Assembly (NCBI RefSeq): GCF_034263275.1
Contig: NZ_CP139559.1
Location: 6,820,001-6,884,000 of the forward strand
Reading direction: 5' to 3'
Source: Mucilaginibacter sp. cycad4
Lineage (GTDB): Bacteria; Bacteroidota; Bacteroidia; Sphingobacteriales; Sphingobacteriaceae
Length of the DNA stretch: 64,000 nt
Positions 1-8,197 of the stretch are shown here, piece by piece. The notes under the pieces were generated by a model. It searched no databases. It was given only the letters and a program-made list of their open reading frames with translations, and was not told the origin of the DNA. A program made the position numbers and the translations under genes. Within the stretch, counting starts at the first letter, position 1. Each line of letters opens with the position of its first letter.

Positions 1-201
1 CAGGCGATAGGATAGGGCATCTTCAACCTCTCCCCACCAAAAATTAATATTATAATTCGTGCTCTGGTATTTATCTGAAGGCGCGTTGAGCGTTACCGGT
101 CGTTTGCTAATGTTCGGCTCGATAAAATCCTTGCATGCTGATAGGGAAAATATCAGTATGGCAAACATGGCAAACTGGATTTGTGCGGGTCTAAGTTTCA
201 T
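1..201 (-). CDS. Putative lipoprotein, 5' part only (runs off the window)
   Basis: The reverse strand from the ATG at 201 is open to the window edge (67 codons). It begins with a short hydrophobic signal segment ending in a lipobox-like LSAC, so the mature protein would start at Cys23 and be lipid-anchored. After it comes a proline-rich stretch and a segment around FWWGEVEDALSYRL that resembles the start of a fibronectin type III / Ig-like fold. The rest is outside the window, so no function can be given. It is divergent from the secretion operon that starts at 444. Confidence 0.75.
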   Translation of the reverse strand, partial: MKLRPAQIQFAMFAILIFSLSACKDFIEPNISKRPVTLNAPSDKYQSTNYNINFWWGEVEDALSYRL

Positions 202-325
202 TTCGACTAAATTAAAAATAATTCATGAAATGGCTTGAATGATTTTAAATACCATGTTAGCAAACCCACCGTGGAGAATGTTGCCGGATGAAAACTTTTA
301 TTTAGTGTAATTTACCCGTAGGGAA

Positions 326-333
326 TAGTTTTG
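326..333 (+). promoter_or_regulatory. Possible -7 promoter element TAGTTTTG
   Basis: This matches the Bacteroidota -7 consensus TAnnTTTG and lies about 110 bp upstream of the pilin-like gene. The -33 element is poor (TTTA at 301). The 202-443 gap otherwise shows only AT-rich sequence. Confidence 0.3.
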
Positions 334-443
334 CGCTTTCGGTACATGATCAATAATCTTTAATCAACTGAATATCAAATATTATTAAATGGAGGCGTTT
401 GCACCGAAATAAATATTTGTTAGCTTAGTGCTGAAATTTAATA

Positions 444-869
444 ATGAAGTTACCTAAATTAAAATCACAAAAGCGGCTTACCGCGTACACGCTTACCGAG
501 ATCCTCGTGGTTTTGGTAATCATCGGGATATTGGTTTTACTGGTATTGCCGAACCTGCTTCCTTTAATTACGAAAGCCAAAAGCACTGAGGCTAAATTAC
601 AGCTCAATCATTTACAGGTATTGGAAAAAAACTATTTCTACGAGCATTCCAAATACTCCAAGGACCTGATTGAACTGGGTTTTATCCAGGAAAAGCTGAG
701 CACGGAGGGAAAAGATGCCAAAGCTAATTACCGCATCGAGATCACCAACGCATCCAATACCGGATTTACAGCAAAAGCCACTGCTGTCGTCGATTTTAAT
801 GGTAACGGCACGTTCAATGTTTGGGAAATTGACCAGGACAAGAACCTGAAAGAAGTAACCCCGGATTGA
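444..869 (+). CDS. Type IV pilin-like / GspG-like pseudopilin
   Basis: A 141-residue protein with a class III prepilin signal: a basic leader (residues 1-13), then A14-Y15-TLTE and a continuous hydrophobic helix up to about residue 42. Glu19 is at position +5 of the predicted mature protein, the residue conserved for assembly. The cleavage site would be Ala|Tyr instead of the usual Gly|Phe. The C-terminal part is polar and contains DFNGNGTFNVWEID, like the calcium-binding end of major pseudopilins (GspG). It is the first gene of a run of six, with the matching peptidase directly downstream. The family call is firm; whether it is a major pilin or a pseudopilin is open. Confidence 0.8.
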   Translation: MKLPKLKSQKRLTAYTLTEILVVLVIIGILVLLVLPNLLPLITKAKSTEAKLQLNHLQVLEKNYFYEHSKYSKDLIELGFIQEKLSTEGKDAKANYRIEITNASNTGFTAKATAVVDFNGNGTFNVWEIDQDKNLKEVTPD

Positions 870-870
870 G

Positions 871-1398
871 GTGTCATTGGTTTTAAAGTTAATAATCCTG
901 ACGGTGCTTGGCGCTTTGGCAATACAGGATTTTAAGAGCCGGTCGGTGTATTGGTTCTGGTTCCCTTGTTTAGCAGTTGCGTTTGCTGGCATGCATTGGT
1001 TCAGGTTTCGTCAACTGGGAGATTACTGGGAACCGGTTACTTTCAATGTTCTTTTTGTCAGTTTGCAGCTTACTTTACTGACGCTATACTTTTCGCTCAA
1101 AAATGGGCGGGTCGTGAATATTACTCGTCAGCTTCTGGGTTGGGGAGATATCCTGTTCTTTTTAGCTGCTGCTTTTTATTTGTCAGTATTGAACTTCTTG
1201 TTCTTTTATGTGGCAAGTTTAATTGTGGTATTGTTTTGCTGGTTGCTGTGGCAGTTCATTTCAGTAAAGGGGGAACGCTACATTCCGCTTGCGGGGTTTC
1301 AATCCATTTTGTTGATCGTGTTTTTAATGGCTGACTGGTATTGTTTTCACTTTGATGTGACGGATGATAATTGGTTACGGCATATCTTTTTGTTATGA
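871..1398 (+). CDS. Short A24-type prepilin peptidase-like membrane protein
   Basis: A 175-residue protein with about five or six hydrophobic segments. The two aspartates of the A24 aspartyl peptidases appear to be present: D20 in AIQDFKSRSVYWFWFP and the GxGD motif as GWGD near residue 93. A trailing IPLAGFQS near residue 138 resembles the IPFGP region. The N-terminal cytosolic methyltransferase domain of classical PilD is missing, as in archaeal-type and short TadV-like peptidases. It probably cleaves the leader of the pilin encoded just upstream. The start is GTG, one base after the pilin stop, so translational coupling is likely. Confidence 0.72.
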   Translation: MSLVLKLIILTVLGALAIQDFKSRSVYWFWFPCLAVAFAGMHWFRFRQLGDYWEPVTFNVLFVSLQLTLLTLYFSLKNGRVVNITRQLLGWGDILFFLAAAFYLSVLNFLFFYVASLIVVLFCWLLWQFISVKGERYIPLAGFQSILLIVFLMADWYCFHFDVTDDNWLRHIFLL

Positions 1399-2828
1399 GA
1401 AGCGGGGAAGAAATTTTATTGTTAACCGAAAATGTCCACCTCCTCACTAAGGAGCAGGCCTGGCATTACCGTGTCCTGCCGAAAGGAGGAACAGACCTTC
1501 GTATGGAATTGTATTGTGAAGCCGGAGCAGAGGAAGACAGCCTGGCTGCCGAACTGGAAGTACTGTTGGGGAAAGAAGTTCTGCTGGAACCTGTGCCGGT
1601 GACCTCGATCGCCAGGTTGCTTTCCAAATACTACTTGCGGGACAATGCAGTAGAGAGCGCTACCCAATTGCAATTGAGTAACCATGCGGATGATTTCCTC
1701 GAAAACCTGATCGCGGAAGCGAAAAATCTGAAGAGCAGCGATATTCATATCGAACGGTATGAACACAAATGCCGGGTAAGGATCCGGATCGACGGAAATA
1801 TGGTAGAGCGCTACCTGCTTAAAAATGATGACTACCCGGCGCTGATCAACAAAATCAAGATCTACGCCAATCTGGACATCGCCGAAAAGCGGCTTCCTCA
1901 AGATGGCAGGATCAACTTCAAAAGCGGGGGTAACCAGTTTGATATCCGTGTTTCCGTATTGCCAACCTTATATGGTGAAAAGGTGGTGTTGAGGTTGTTG
2001 AATAATGATGCGACTGATATCGATCTGAACAGCCTTGGTTTTTCGCGTTTTGACCTGGAAAATTACCTGCAAGGGGTAAAGCGTCCCAATGGCATCCTCT
2101 TGATCAGCGGGCCTACGGGTTCGGGAAAGACAACTACGTTATATGCAACGTTAAAATTATTGAATAAAGAGACCCGGAATATCCTGACCATCGAGGACCC
2201 GGTGGAATATACGCTGGAAGGGATCAACCAGGTGCAGCTGAAAGAATCAATCGGGCTGGGTTTTGCCGCTGCGCTGCGCACTTTCCTCCGGCAGGACCCG
2301 GATGTGATCATGGTAGGGGAGATCAGGGACCCGGAAACAGCCAATATGGCGATCAGAGCGGCACTGACCGGTCACCTGGTGTTATCAACTATCCATACTA
2401 ATTCAGCCTGGGGAACGGTGTCGCGCCTGATCGATATGGGAATACCTCCATTCCTGGTGGCAAACACTTTAAGTACCACGGTTGCACAACGTTTGATCAG
2501 GCTGCTGTGCCCGCATTGTAAAACGTTGCATGATTTTAACAATTCGATGTATCCGCGCCAGTACCGGCCTTCACGTGATGTAGCCCACCATTACAAGCCG
2601 CATGGCTGTGAACAGTGTTACTATACCGGTTATAAAGGAAGAAAAGCGGTTTATGAAGTAATTCCGATCGATCTTGAGCTGGCTGAAGAGATCAAGAAAG
2701 GAAACGCGAATATCCACGGCCTGTTGTCGGAGCGCGGTATCCATACGCTGGCTGAGAATGCTTTCGATATATTCAGTGAGGGGCTGACCTCAATTGACGA
2801 GATCTACCCGCTGTTATTTAATTATTAA
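1395..2828 (+). CDS. GspE/PilB-type secretion or pilus assembly ATPase
   Basis: A 477-residue cytosolic hexameric ATPase for pseudopilus or pilus extension. The Walker A motif GPTGSGKT is at residues 239-246. The Asp box (IEDPVEY), Walker B with MVGEIRDPETA and the His box (HLVLSTIHTNSA) follow in the usual order. A zinc-binding tetracysteine is seen as CPHC and CEQC before the C-terminal helical part, as in GspE/PilB and not in the retraction ATPase PilT. I place the start at the ATG at 1395, which overlaps the stop of the peptidase gene (ATGA). A TTG at 1371 in the same frame is a weaker choice. It needs a GspF/PilC partner, which is not encoded nearby. Confidence 0.92.
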   Translation: MRSGEEILLLTENVHLLTKEQAWHYRVLPKGGTDLRMELYCEAGAEEDSLAAELEVLLGKEVLLEPVPVTSIARLLSKYYLRDNAVESATQLQLSNHADDFLENLIAEAKNLKSSDIHIERYEHKCRVRIRIDGNMVERYLLKNDDYPALINKIKIYANLDIAEKRLPQDGRINFKSGGNQFDIRVSVLPTLYGEKVVLRLLNNDATDIDLNSLGFSRFDLENYLQGVKRPNGILLISGPTGSGKTTTLYATLKLLNKETRNILTIEDPVEYTLEGINQVQLKESIGLGFAAALRTFLRQDPDVIMVGEIRDPETANMAIRAALTGHLVLSTIHTNSAWGTVSRLIDMGIPPFLVANTLSTTVAQRLIRLLCPHCKTLHDFNNSMYPRQYRPSRDVAHHYKPHGCEQCYYTGYKGRKAVYEVIPIDLELAEEIKKGNANIHGLLSERGIHTLAENAFDIFSEGLTSIDEIYPLLFNY

Positions 2829-2834
2829 GGAGAT

Positions 2835-4763
2835 ATGGGGAAAAGATTTTTACTTTTTTTATTTTTTATCATTGCTGCCGGCTGCATAAGCCCAATTATA
2901 GCGCAGGAAACGGAGCGGATCCAGGGTATCCACCAGAAACTGGACGATCTGGCCATAAGGGTCCCCGGGCTCAGTCAGCGTGTGCAACTGAGGGTCAGTG
3001 GTGTTTCGATCAGGGAATACCTGAATACATTGGCGCGTGTCAATAGTTTGAATATCAGTGTTGACCCGACGCTGACGGTAACGGTCTACGATACGTTCAA
3101 CAATGCGACTGCAGCCAATATCCTCATGTTGCTGGCGCAAAAATATAACCTGGATATTTCGGTTGTAGGGACGATTATTTATGTTACCCCCTTTCAGGAC
3201 CCCAACCGTTTTGTGAAGCCGCTGGTGAAGGATATCAATGCGAAGTATAACCAGGCAGAGAATAAACTGTCACTGGAACTGCAGAATGACAGCCTGCCCG
3301 CAGTAGCCAAAAAGATCAGCCAGGTCTCCGGCAAAAATGTCATTGTGCCGGGCGCTCTGCAGGGTAAGGTGGTTACGGCGTTTATCGAAGGAGCTCCTTT
3401 TGAAGGGGCGCTGGAAAAGCTGGCCTACACCAATGAGTTAAAAATGGTCAAGACTGCAGATGGTTTTTACCTTTTCCAGCCGCTGGGGGAGAACGAGGAA
3501 TTGTATGTAAACGGTGACCGGAATACTTCGGTACGTAAAAATTTCCGGCCGGTTGGGGCAGTTGCCGGGGGCGCGACAGGGCTGTACGTGCGGATAGTGA
3601 ACGGGCAAAAGCTGATCTCCGCTGATGCGGTCAATGCGCCGATCAGTGATATGGTCAAGCAGGCCTCGCAGGAAACCGGCAAAAGCTATTCGATCTATTC
3701 GGAGATCAAAGGAACTATTACCCTTCATGTAACGGATGTGAGTTATGACACTTTCCTCAACCTGCTGTTTAAAAGCACCGAGTATACTTTTCATTCGGAA
3801 GGCGGGATCTATATCATCGGCGACCGCAAGCAGGAAGGCTTAAGATCTTATCGGGCGATCCATTTGCAAAACCGCGCGATCGACACGGTCATGATGATGA
3901 TCCCTTCCGACTGGAAACGTGGACTGGAAATCAAAGAATTCCGGGAACAGAACACCCTGCTGGTATCAGGATCGGATGCACAAATCAACGAAGTGGAAGC
4001 TTTTATCAGGCAGCTTGACGTTTTGGTGCCAAGTGTATTGGTTGAAGTGACGCTGATCGATATCCATAAGTCGAACACGATTTCTACCGGGATCTCGGCG
4101 GGTGTTTCCGATAGTGTAAAAACAGGAGGGACGGTGCTTTCCGGGCTGGATTACACGTTTGGGGCCAAGTCGATCAACAGCTTCCTGAGCAGCCTCAGTA
4201 AAAATAGCTCTATCAATCTGGGCCGGGTGACCCCCAATTTTTATATCAGCCTGAAAGCGCTGGAGGAAAGCAATAATGTCGATGTGCGTTCGGTACCCAA
4301 ACTGGTCGCCCTGAACGGGCATACCGCTAAAATGAGCATCGGCAGTAAAAGATATTATAAAAACACGACCCAGAATGTGATTACGACCACGGCCACGCAA
4401 TCCATTTTTTCCAATGTGTATGAGGCCGTGAATGCCGACCTGTCGATCGGGATCAAACCGCTCGTATCCGGCAATGATGAGGTGACACTTGGCATCAGCG
4501 TCAATATTTCTGACTTTACTTCCATCCCGACAGACGGCTCGCCGCCACCCCAGTCTATCAGCAAGTTCGAAACCAGCTTGCGGGTACATAGTGAAGATAC
4601 CATTGTATTGGGCGGGATTGAAAGGACAGAGAGTGATGAAAGCGGCTCAGGTATTCCTATACTTTCCAGGATCCCGGTATTAAAATGGATTTTCAGCAGC
4701 CGGACGAAAACCAAATCAAAAGTGGTGAGTGTGCTATTCATTAAATCGACCATTATCAGATAG
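2835..4763 (+). CDS. Secretin (GspD/PilQ family outer-membrane channel)
   Basis: A 642-residue secretin. It has an N-terminal signal peptide ending near IIAQ (residue 23) and then several ring-type modules: an STN-like start (VSIREYLNTLARVNSLNISV), and further N0/N1-like repeats up to about residue 390. The C-terminal secretin domain (about 395-640) ends in the typical signature with EDTIVLGGIERT and a GIPILSRIPVLKWIFSS segment before the last strands. It forms the outer-membrane gate for the machine encoded by this operon. An AAGGAG ribosome-binding site sits just before the ATG, unusual in a phylum where such sites are often weak. Confidence 0.9.
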   Translation: MGKRFLLFLFFIIAAGCISPIIAQETERIQGIHQKLDDLAIRVPGLSQRVQLRVSGVSIREYLNTLARVNSLNISVDPTLTVTVYDTFNNATAANILMLLAQKYNLDISVVGTIIYVTPFQDPNRFVKPLVKDINAKYNQAENKLSLELQNDSLPAVAKKISQVSGKNVIVPGALQGKVVTAFIEGAPFEGALEKLAYTNELKMVKTADGFYLFQPLGENEELYVNGDRNTSVRKNFRPVGAVAGGATGLYVRIVNGQKLISADAVNAPISDMVKQASQETGKSYSIYSEIKGTITLHVTDVSYDTFLNLLFKSTEYTFHSEGGIYIIGDRKQEGLRSYRAIHLQNRAIDTVMMMIPSDWKRGLEIKEFREQNTLLVSGSDAQINEVEAFIRQLDVLVPSVLVEVTLIDIHKSNTISTGISAGVSDSVKTGGTVLSGLDYTFGAKSINSFLSSLSKNSSINLGRVTPNFYISLKALEESNNVDVRSVPKLVALNGHTAKMSIGSKRYYKNTTQNVITTTATQSIFSNVYEAVNADLSIGIKPLVSGNDEVTLGISVNISDFTSIPTDGSPPPQSISKFETSLRVHSEDTIVLGGIERTESDESGSGIPILSRIPVLKWIFSSRTKTKSKVVSVLFIKSTIIR

Positions 4764-4767
4764 GCCT

Positions 4768-5982
4768 ATGGAATTGCTGGACAGGTTTTACGGCATTAAG
4801 CAGGCGGCAGGGTTGGCTGTTGTTATCGGTAAAGATGGCAGCGCTATAGTTAATTACTGCCAGGTATCTCTGGATGGTAAAAACCTTTCCTTTGAAAAGA
4901 AAGTTACCGGGCTAAGCCTGCAAGAACTGGGAAAACAGGTCAAAACGGGAATACCCCTAAGTATCAGTATCTCCGGCAGGGGCGTACTGTATAAACAACT
5001 GGAGCGGGTAGAGGAGATCGGCCCTTCGAATTTCTCCGCGGTGCTGCCCAATGCAGCCATAGATGATTTTTACGTACAGCATTTCCCTTCCGGCGGGCAT
5101 TCCTTTGTGGCAGTAATCCGTAAGACAGAGGCGGATAAATGGCTGGATGCTATATCAAAGCAGGGACTTTCTCCACTCATGCTGAGCCTGGGGCCTTTTC
5201 CCATAGCACATATCCTTCCGCAATTGAATATCTATGATGAAGAAATCATATTTGCCGGTGTAAAAATTGTAAGGTCTGCGGATAAAAGCTGGGAAAAGGT
5301 CAGTTTTCACGAAGAATTTCAGGCGCCCTATACCATTAAAGTAGAAAACGAAGTGCTTGACCAGCAGTTGCTGCTGCCTTATGCGGCGGCTTTCCAGTTG
5401 CTGCTATCGGGTAAGATTGATGTGGTCAAAGCTGATGCGCCTGCGCTGGGATCGGCATTTGAAGGACTGATCAGTGACCGGAAGTTTAAAGTGAACGGAA
5501 TGGTCATCCTGCTGATATTTTTCGTTTTGCTGCTGGGTAATTTTGTATGGCTTTCAGGGCTGAATGCCGAAAATGCCCGGCTTGCGGCAGAAGTAAGTAC
5601 CTCGGCCAGGACGAGCACAGATCAGCAGGCCTTGTCGGATGAGATCAGGCAGAAGGAGTCGTTATTGAGGGATCTTGGATGGGATGGCGGCATCAACAAA
5701 AGCAGTTTGGTTGACCAGGCGGCGGCATTAATGCCTGCGGAGATCACATTAAAAGAGATCAGCGTTAACCCGGTTGACGGGGCAGCAGATCATAGTTTTG
5801 GCAGCCTGAAGTTCCGGGAACGGAAAATACTGATGCGTGGGGAGTCGGCGCAGATCATACTGGTCAATGAATGGGCTGCCCGGCTTAAATCAAAGAAATG
5901 GGTGAAGAACGTGGAGCTGGAAAGCTACAACTTCAATAATGAACTCAATACAGGTATATTCACGATAACGCTAAGCTATTGA
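4768..5982 (+). CDS. PilM/PilN-like (GspL-type) inner-membrane assembly protein
   Basis: A 404-residue bitopic protein. The cytosolic part (1-241) has the feel of an actin-like PilM/GspL domain but no motif I can point to with certainty. One membrane helix lies at about residues 244-265. The periplasmic part starts with a coiled-coil-like segment and continues into a PilN-like fold (about 290-404). In type II secretion systems GspL has this layout and binds the ATPase; in type IV pili the same parts are split into PilM and PilN. I chose the ATG at 4768, four bases after the secretin stop; an in-frame upstream start at 4729 would overlap the secretin gene. Confidence 0.7.
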   Translation: MELLDRFYGIKQAAGLAVVIGKDGSAIVNYCQVSLDGKNLSFEKKVTGLSLQELGKQVKTGIPLSISISGRGVLYKQLERVEEIGPSNFSAVLPNAAIDDFYVQHFPSGGHSFVAVIRKTEADKWLDAISKQGLSPLMLSLGPFPIAHILPQLNIYDEEIIFAGVKIVRSADKSWEKVSFHEEFQAPYTIKVENEVLDQQLLLPYAAAFQLLLSGKIDVVKADAPALGSAFEGLISDRKFKVNGMVILLIFFVLLLGNFVWLSGLNAENARLAAEVSTSARTSTDQQALSDEIRQKESLLRDLGWDGGINKSSLVDQAAALMPAEITLKEISVNPVDGAADHSFGSLKFRERKILMRGESAQIILVNEWAARLKSKKWVKNVELESYNFNNELNTGIFTITLSY

Positions 5983-5983
5983 C

Positions 5984-6511
5984 ATGCTGAAATACTGGCC
6001 TTTTAAAAAAGTTTATCTGCTGGTGCTTGGAACTGTCCTGCTGGCTGTTGCTGGTTATGAATTGGCCTTCAAACACACACTGGAGGCCAGAAGTGTAAAC
6101 GGACAACTCCGGGAGCAGCTGGCGCAACAAAATAATGCGACTGAGCAGCCCGGGTACACCGACCGGAAAAACGCTAACCTGAACAGGATCATTGGTCTTT
6201 ACCATGCAGATACAGTAACGTACAGAAGCAGCGCGATCAATGCCATAGCCTTCCTCGCGGAAAAAAACAATGTTAAATTTGTGAGCGCGCCGGTGCAGGA
6301 CAAAGGTTATCATACCGAAAAGTATATTCTTCAAAAACTGGTTTTTTCCGGTGATTATTTTTCATTACTGAAATTGCTGAACCAGTTACAGGGAACAAAT
6401 GGCACAGGGATGATCCGTTCCTGTTCTTTGAGGGTTCCGGCGAGGCAGGACATGGCGTTGGGTGATGGAAAGGTGCTGCTGGATGTGTTTTTGGAAGTCA
6501 TCGTGAAATAG
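5984..6511 (+). CDS. PilO/GspM-like inner-membrane protein
   Basis: A 175-residue protein with one N-terminal membrane helix (about residues 5-24), a short coiled-coil segment and a small C-terminal alpha/beta domain. Size, topology and position directly after the PilM/PilN-like gene (one base between stop and start) point to a PilO or GspM role in the inner-membrane assembly platform. The sequence itself is too divergent for a firm family assignment. It is the last gene of the operon. Confidence 0.6.
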   Translation: MLKYWPFKKVYLLVLGTVLLAVAGYELAFKHTLEARSVNGQLREQLAQQNNATEQPGYTDRKNANLNRIIGLYHADTVTYRSSAINAIAFLAEKNNVKFVSAPVQDKGYHTEKYILQKLVFSGDYFSLLKLLNQLQGTNGTGMIRSCSLRVPARQDMALGDGKVLLDVFLEVIVK

Positions 6512-7071
6512 GTTTGCCGCGAGATTTCCAAGAGCGAAAAAGTGAAACATATTTTCAACGCTCCTCTCGTTTTTTCCATCAAAGTACACATTGTTTATTG
6601 TTTCATCGTATTTAAGTACGGAGTAATAAATATTGAAAAAAATCTATTGGTGTCATTAATGATAACAATTTAATAATAAGAATATTTAAAAGTTGTATTT
6701 GTTTGAAATGATAATTAATTATATTTGACCCACCTGGCAACATGTATATGGGCACCTTATCACAACATCAAAATAATTCTCTTCGAGTCTCATTTGGACT
6801 TATTCAATTGGAAAAATTTTATTGGCAGAAATGTCTAACTCAATCTTACAAGCCTCGATTGCTGTTAGATATCCAAATTTATACTAATCTCTAATCTTAT
6901 TGAAAAGATAGTTTTGTCGTCTGTACAAATCTTAGCCCTTTCTATTATTATGCTGATGAACAAGGTAGAAGAACTAACCCTTTATTGGATTGGTAAGCAC
7001 AAAGGATTAAAATCTAAATAATATAATAAACAGGCTTCAAAATACATACAAGGCTTTAATTGAAATATTAA
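6512..7071. other. 560-bp AT-rich gap without an intact gene
   Basis: The stretch is AT-rich, with stops in all frames. It ends the secretion operon and precedes the RHS locus. The only recognisable content is the protein remnant at 6950-7021. Confidence 0.6.
6950..7021 (+). pseudogene. Remnant of a tail-fibre-like protein C-terminus
   Basis: A 23-codon frame reads MLMNKVEELTLYWIGKHKG and so on. This matches the C-terminal coiled coil of the protein at 21330-22394, which has RLLLKKVEELTLYLI at the same place. No upstream part of such a gene survives, so I read it as the last piece of a deleted paralogue. It sits at the left edge of the RHS locus while the intact copy sits to its right. Confidence 0.55.
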
Positions 7072-7623
7072 GTGAAAAAAACAAATACACAACCCGACTC
7101 ACCAATAAACAAACAACAATTAATAATCAATATCATATTCATTTGTGCGATCATAGGTTTGTTCACGCAAAGCATATTATGGCATCGTAAAACCGCCTAC
7201 ATCGATTCCAATAAGGTAATCAGCGGATATAAGGAGATTGATCTGGCAAAAAAGGAATTTCAAAAGAAAGTGGAGCTGTATAAAGAACGAATGGATACCT
7301 TGACCGGCCATGTTAAACTGGATATGTTAAATATGGAAAAATTCAGGAACGATAAAGTTCAGTTTCAGCATTACCGGGACTCTTCACAGTTTCATAACAA
7401 ACAGGTATATAATTATCAGAAAGCAATGCAACAATCATTGCAGGAAGAAGAGGCAAAATTAAGTAAAGTGGCCCTGGAAAAACTGAATGTTTTCTTAAAA
7501 ACTTACGGTAAAGAACATGGCTACGATATGATTTTCATAGCAAATAATTCAGGGACTATTGCTTACGCAAAAGACGGATATGACATCAGTGATGATGTTT
7601 TAAAGGAAATAAATAAGCAGTAA
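7072..7623 (+). CDS. OmpH/Skp-like periplasmic protein
   Basis: A 183-residue protein with an N-terminal hydrophobic anchor (about residues 18-38), then AYIDSNKVISGYKEIDLAK, which resembles the start of OmpH/Skp chaperones, a long charged helical stretch (about 60-130) and a C-terminal alpha/beta element. Skp-family proteins hold unfolded outer-membrane proteins in the periplasm. Here the membrane anchor seems uncleaved. The start is GTG. It is followed after four bases by a lipoprotein gene and then by two giant RHS proteins, so a role in exporting or folding those is possible but inferred. Confidence 0.65.
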   Translation: MKKTNTQPDSPINKQQLIINIIFICAIIGLFTQSILWHRKTAYIDSNKVISGYKEIDLAKKEFQKKVELYKERMDTLTGHVKLDMLNMEKFRNDKVQFQHYRDSSQFHNKQVYNYQKAMQQSLQEEEAKLSKVALEKLNVFLKTYGKEHGYDMIFIANNSGTIAYAKDGYDISDDVLKEINKQ

Positions 7624-7627
7624 TTAT

Positions 7628-8191
7628 ATGAACAGACTGACATTATTTCTTCCAGTGACATTTATGGTTTTGATTTCCTGTTCACCGAAACAAATGAATG
7701 AGCAAGAATTAAGAAAGTATATGCTGGATGAAAAGAATGGAGTAAAAAAAGAAATTGTAGACGCTAACCAACTAAAATTAGAAGTTTATTTAGTTCGCTC
7801 AGAACTGATAAATGATAAAAAGAAAGAAGACAAGAAAGATTCTCTACGATATTTTATGTTAGCCTTTAGCAAAAATGACCGCGAAGCATTGGCGCAATAT
7901 GCAGGCCAAAATAATTATGCACAGCTGGTTGAGAACTTATCTTTTAATGCTGCCAAATATTGCAGATTGATTATTAATAAAAAAGACACGGTTCAGGTGA
8001 GTAATTATTCATTTATAAATAATTACGGCACTTCGCCATCTAATAATTTGCTATTGGTGTTTGACGCGCCTTTGCCAGAATCAGAATATGAACTCGATGT
8101 GGATGATCCTGGATTTGACATTTCTGACAGCAAATTTATTTTTAAAAAAACTGATATAAAGACCTACTACAATATTAAATTGATAAAATAA
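7628..8191 (+). CDS. Hypothetical lipoprotein
   Basis: A 187-residue protein with a lipoprotein signal (hydrophobic segment then LISCS, Cys18 as lipid attachment). The rest is polar. No family is recognised. Its position between the Skp-like gene and the RHS gene (six bases before the next start) makes it part of the RHS operon and a candidate accessory factor. Confidence 0.7.
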   Translation: MNRLTLFLPVTFMVLISCSPKQMNEQELRKYMLDEKNGVKKEIVDANQLKLEVYLVRSELINDKKKEDKKDSLRYFMLAFSKNDREALAQYAGQNNYAQLVENLSFNAAKYCRLIINKKDTVQVSNYSFINNYGTSPSNNLLLVFDAPLPESEYELDVDDPGFDISDSKFIFKKTDIKTYYNIKLIK

Positions 8192-8197
8192 CCCCCT

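Noticed and set aside
1371..1394. Upstream TTG start for the GspE-type ATPase
   Set aside because: The ATG at 1395 overlaps the previous stop as ATGA and gives the usual N-terminus; the TTG adds eight residues with no support.
3966..4589. Long minus-strand frame inside the secretin gene
   Set aside because: It is antisense to a clear secretin domain, shows no family features and is explained by codon bias.
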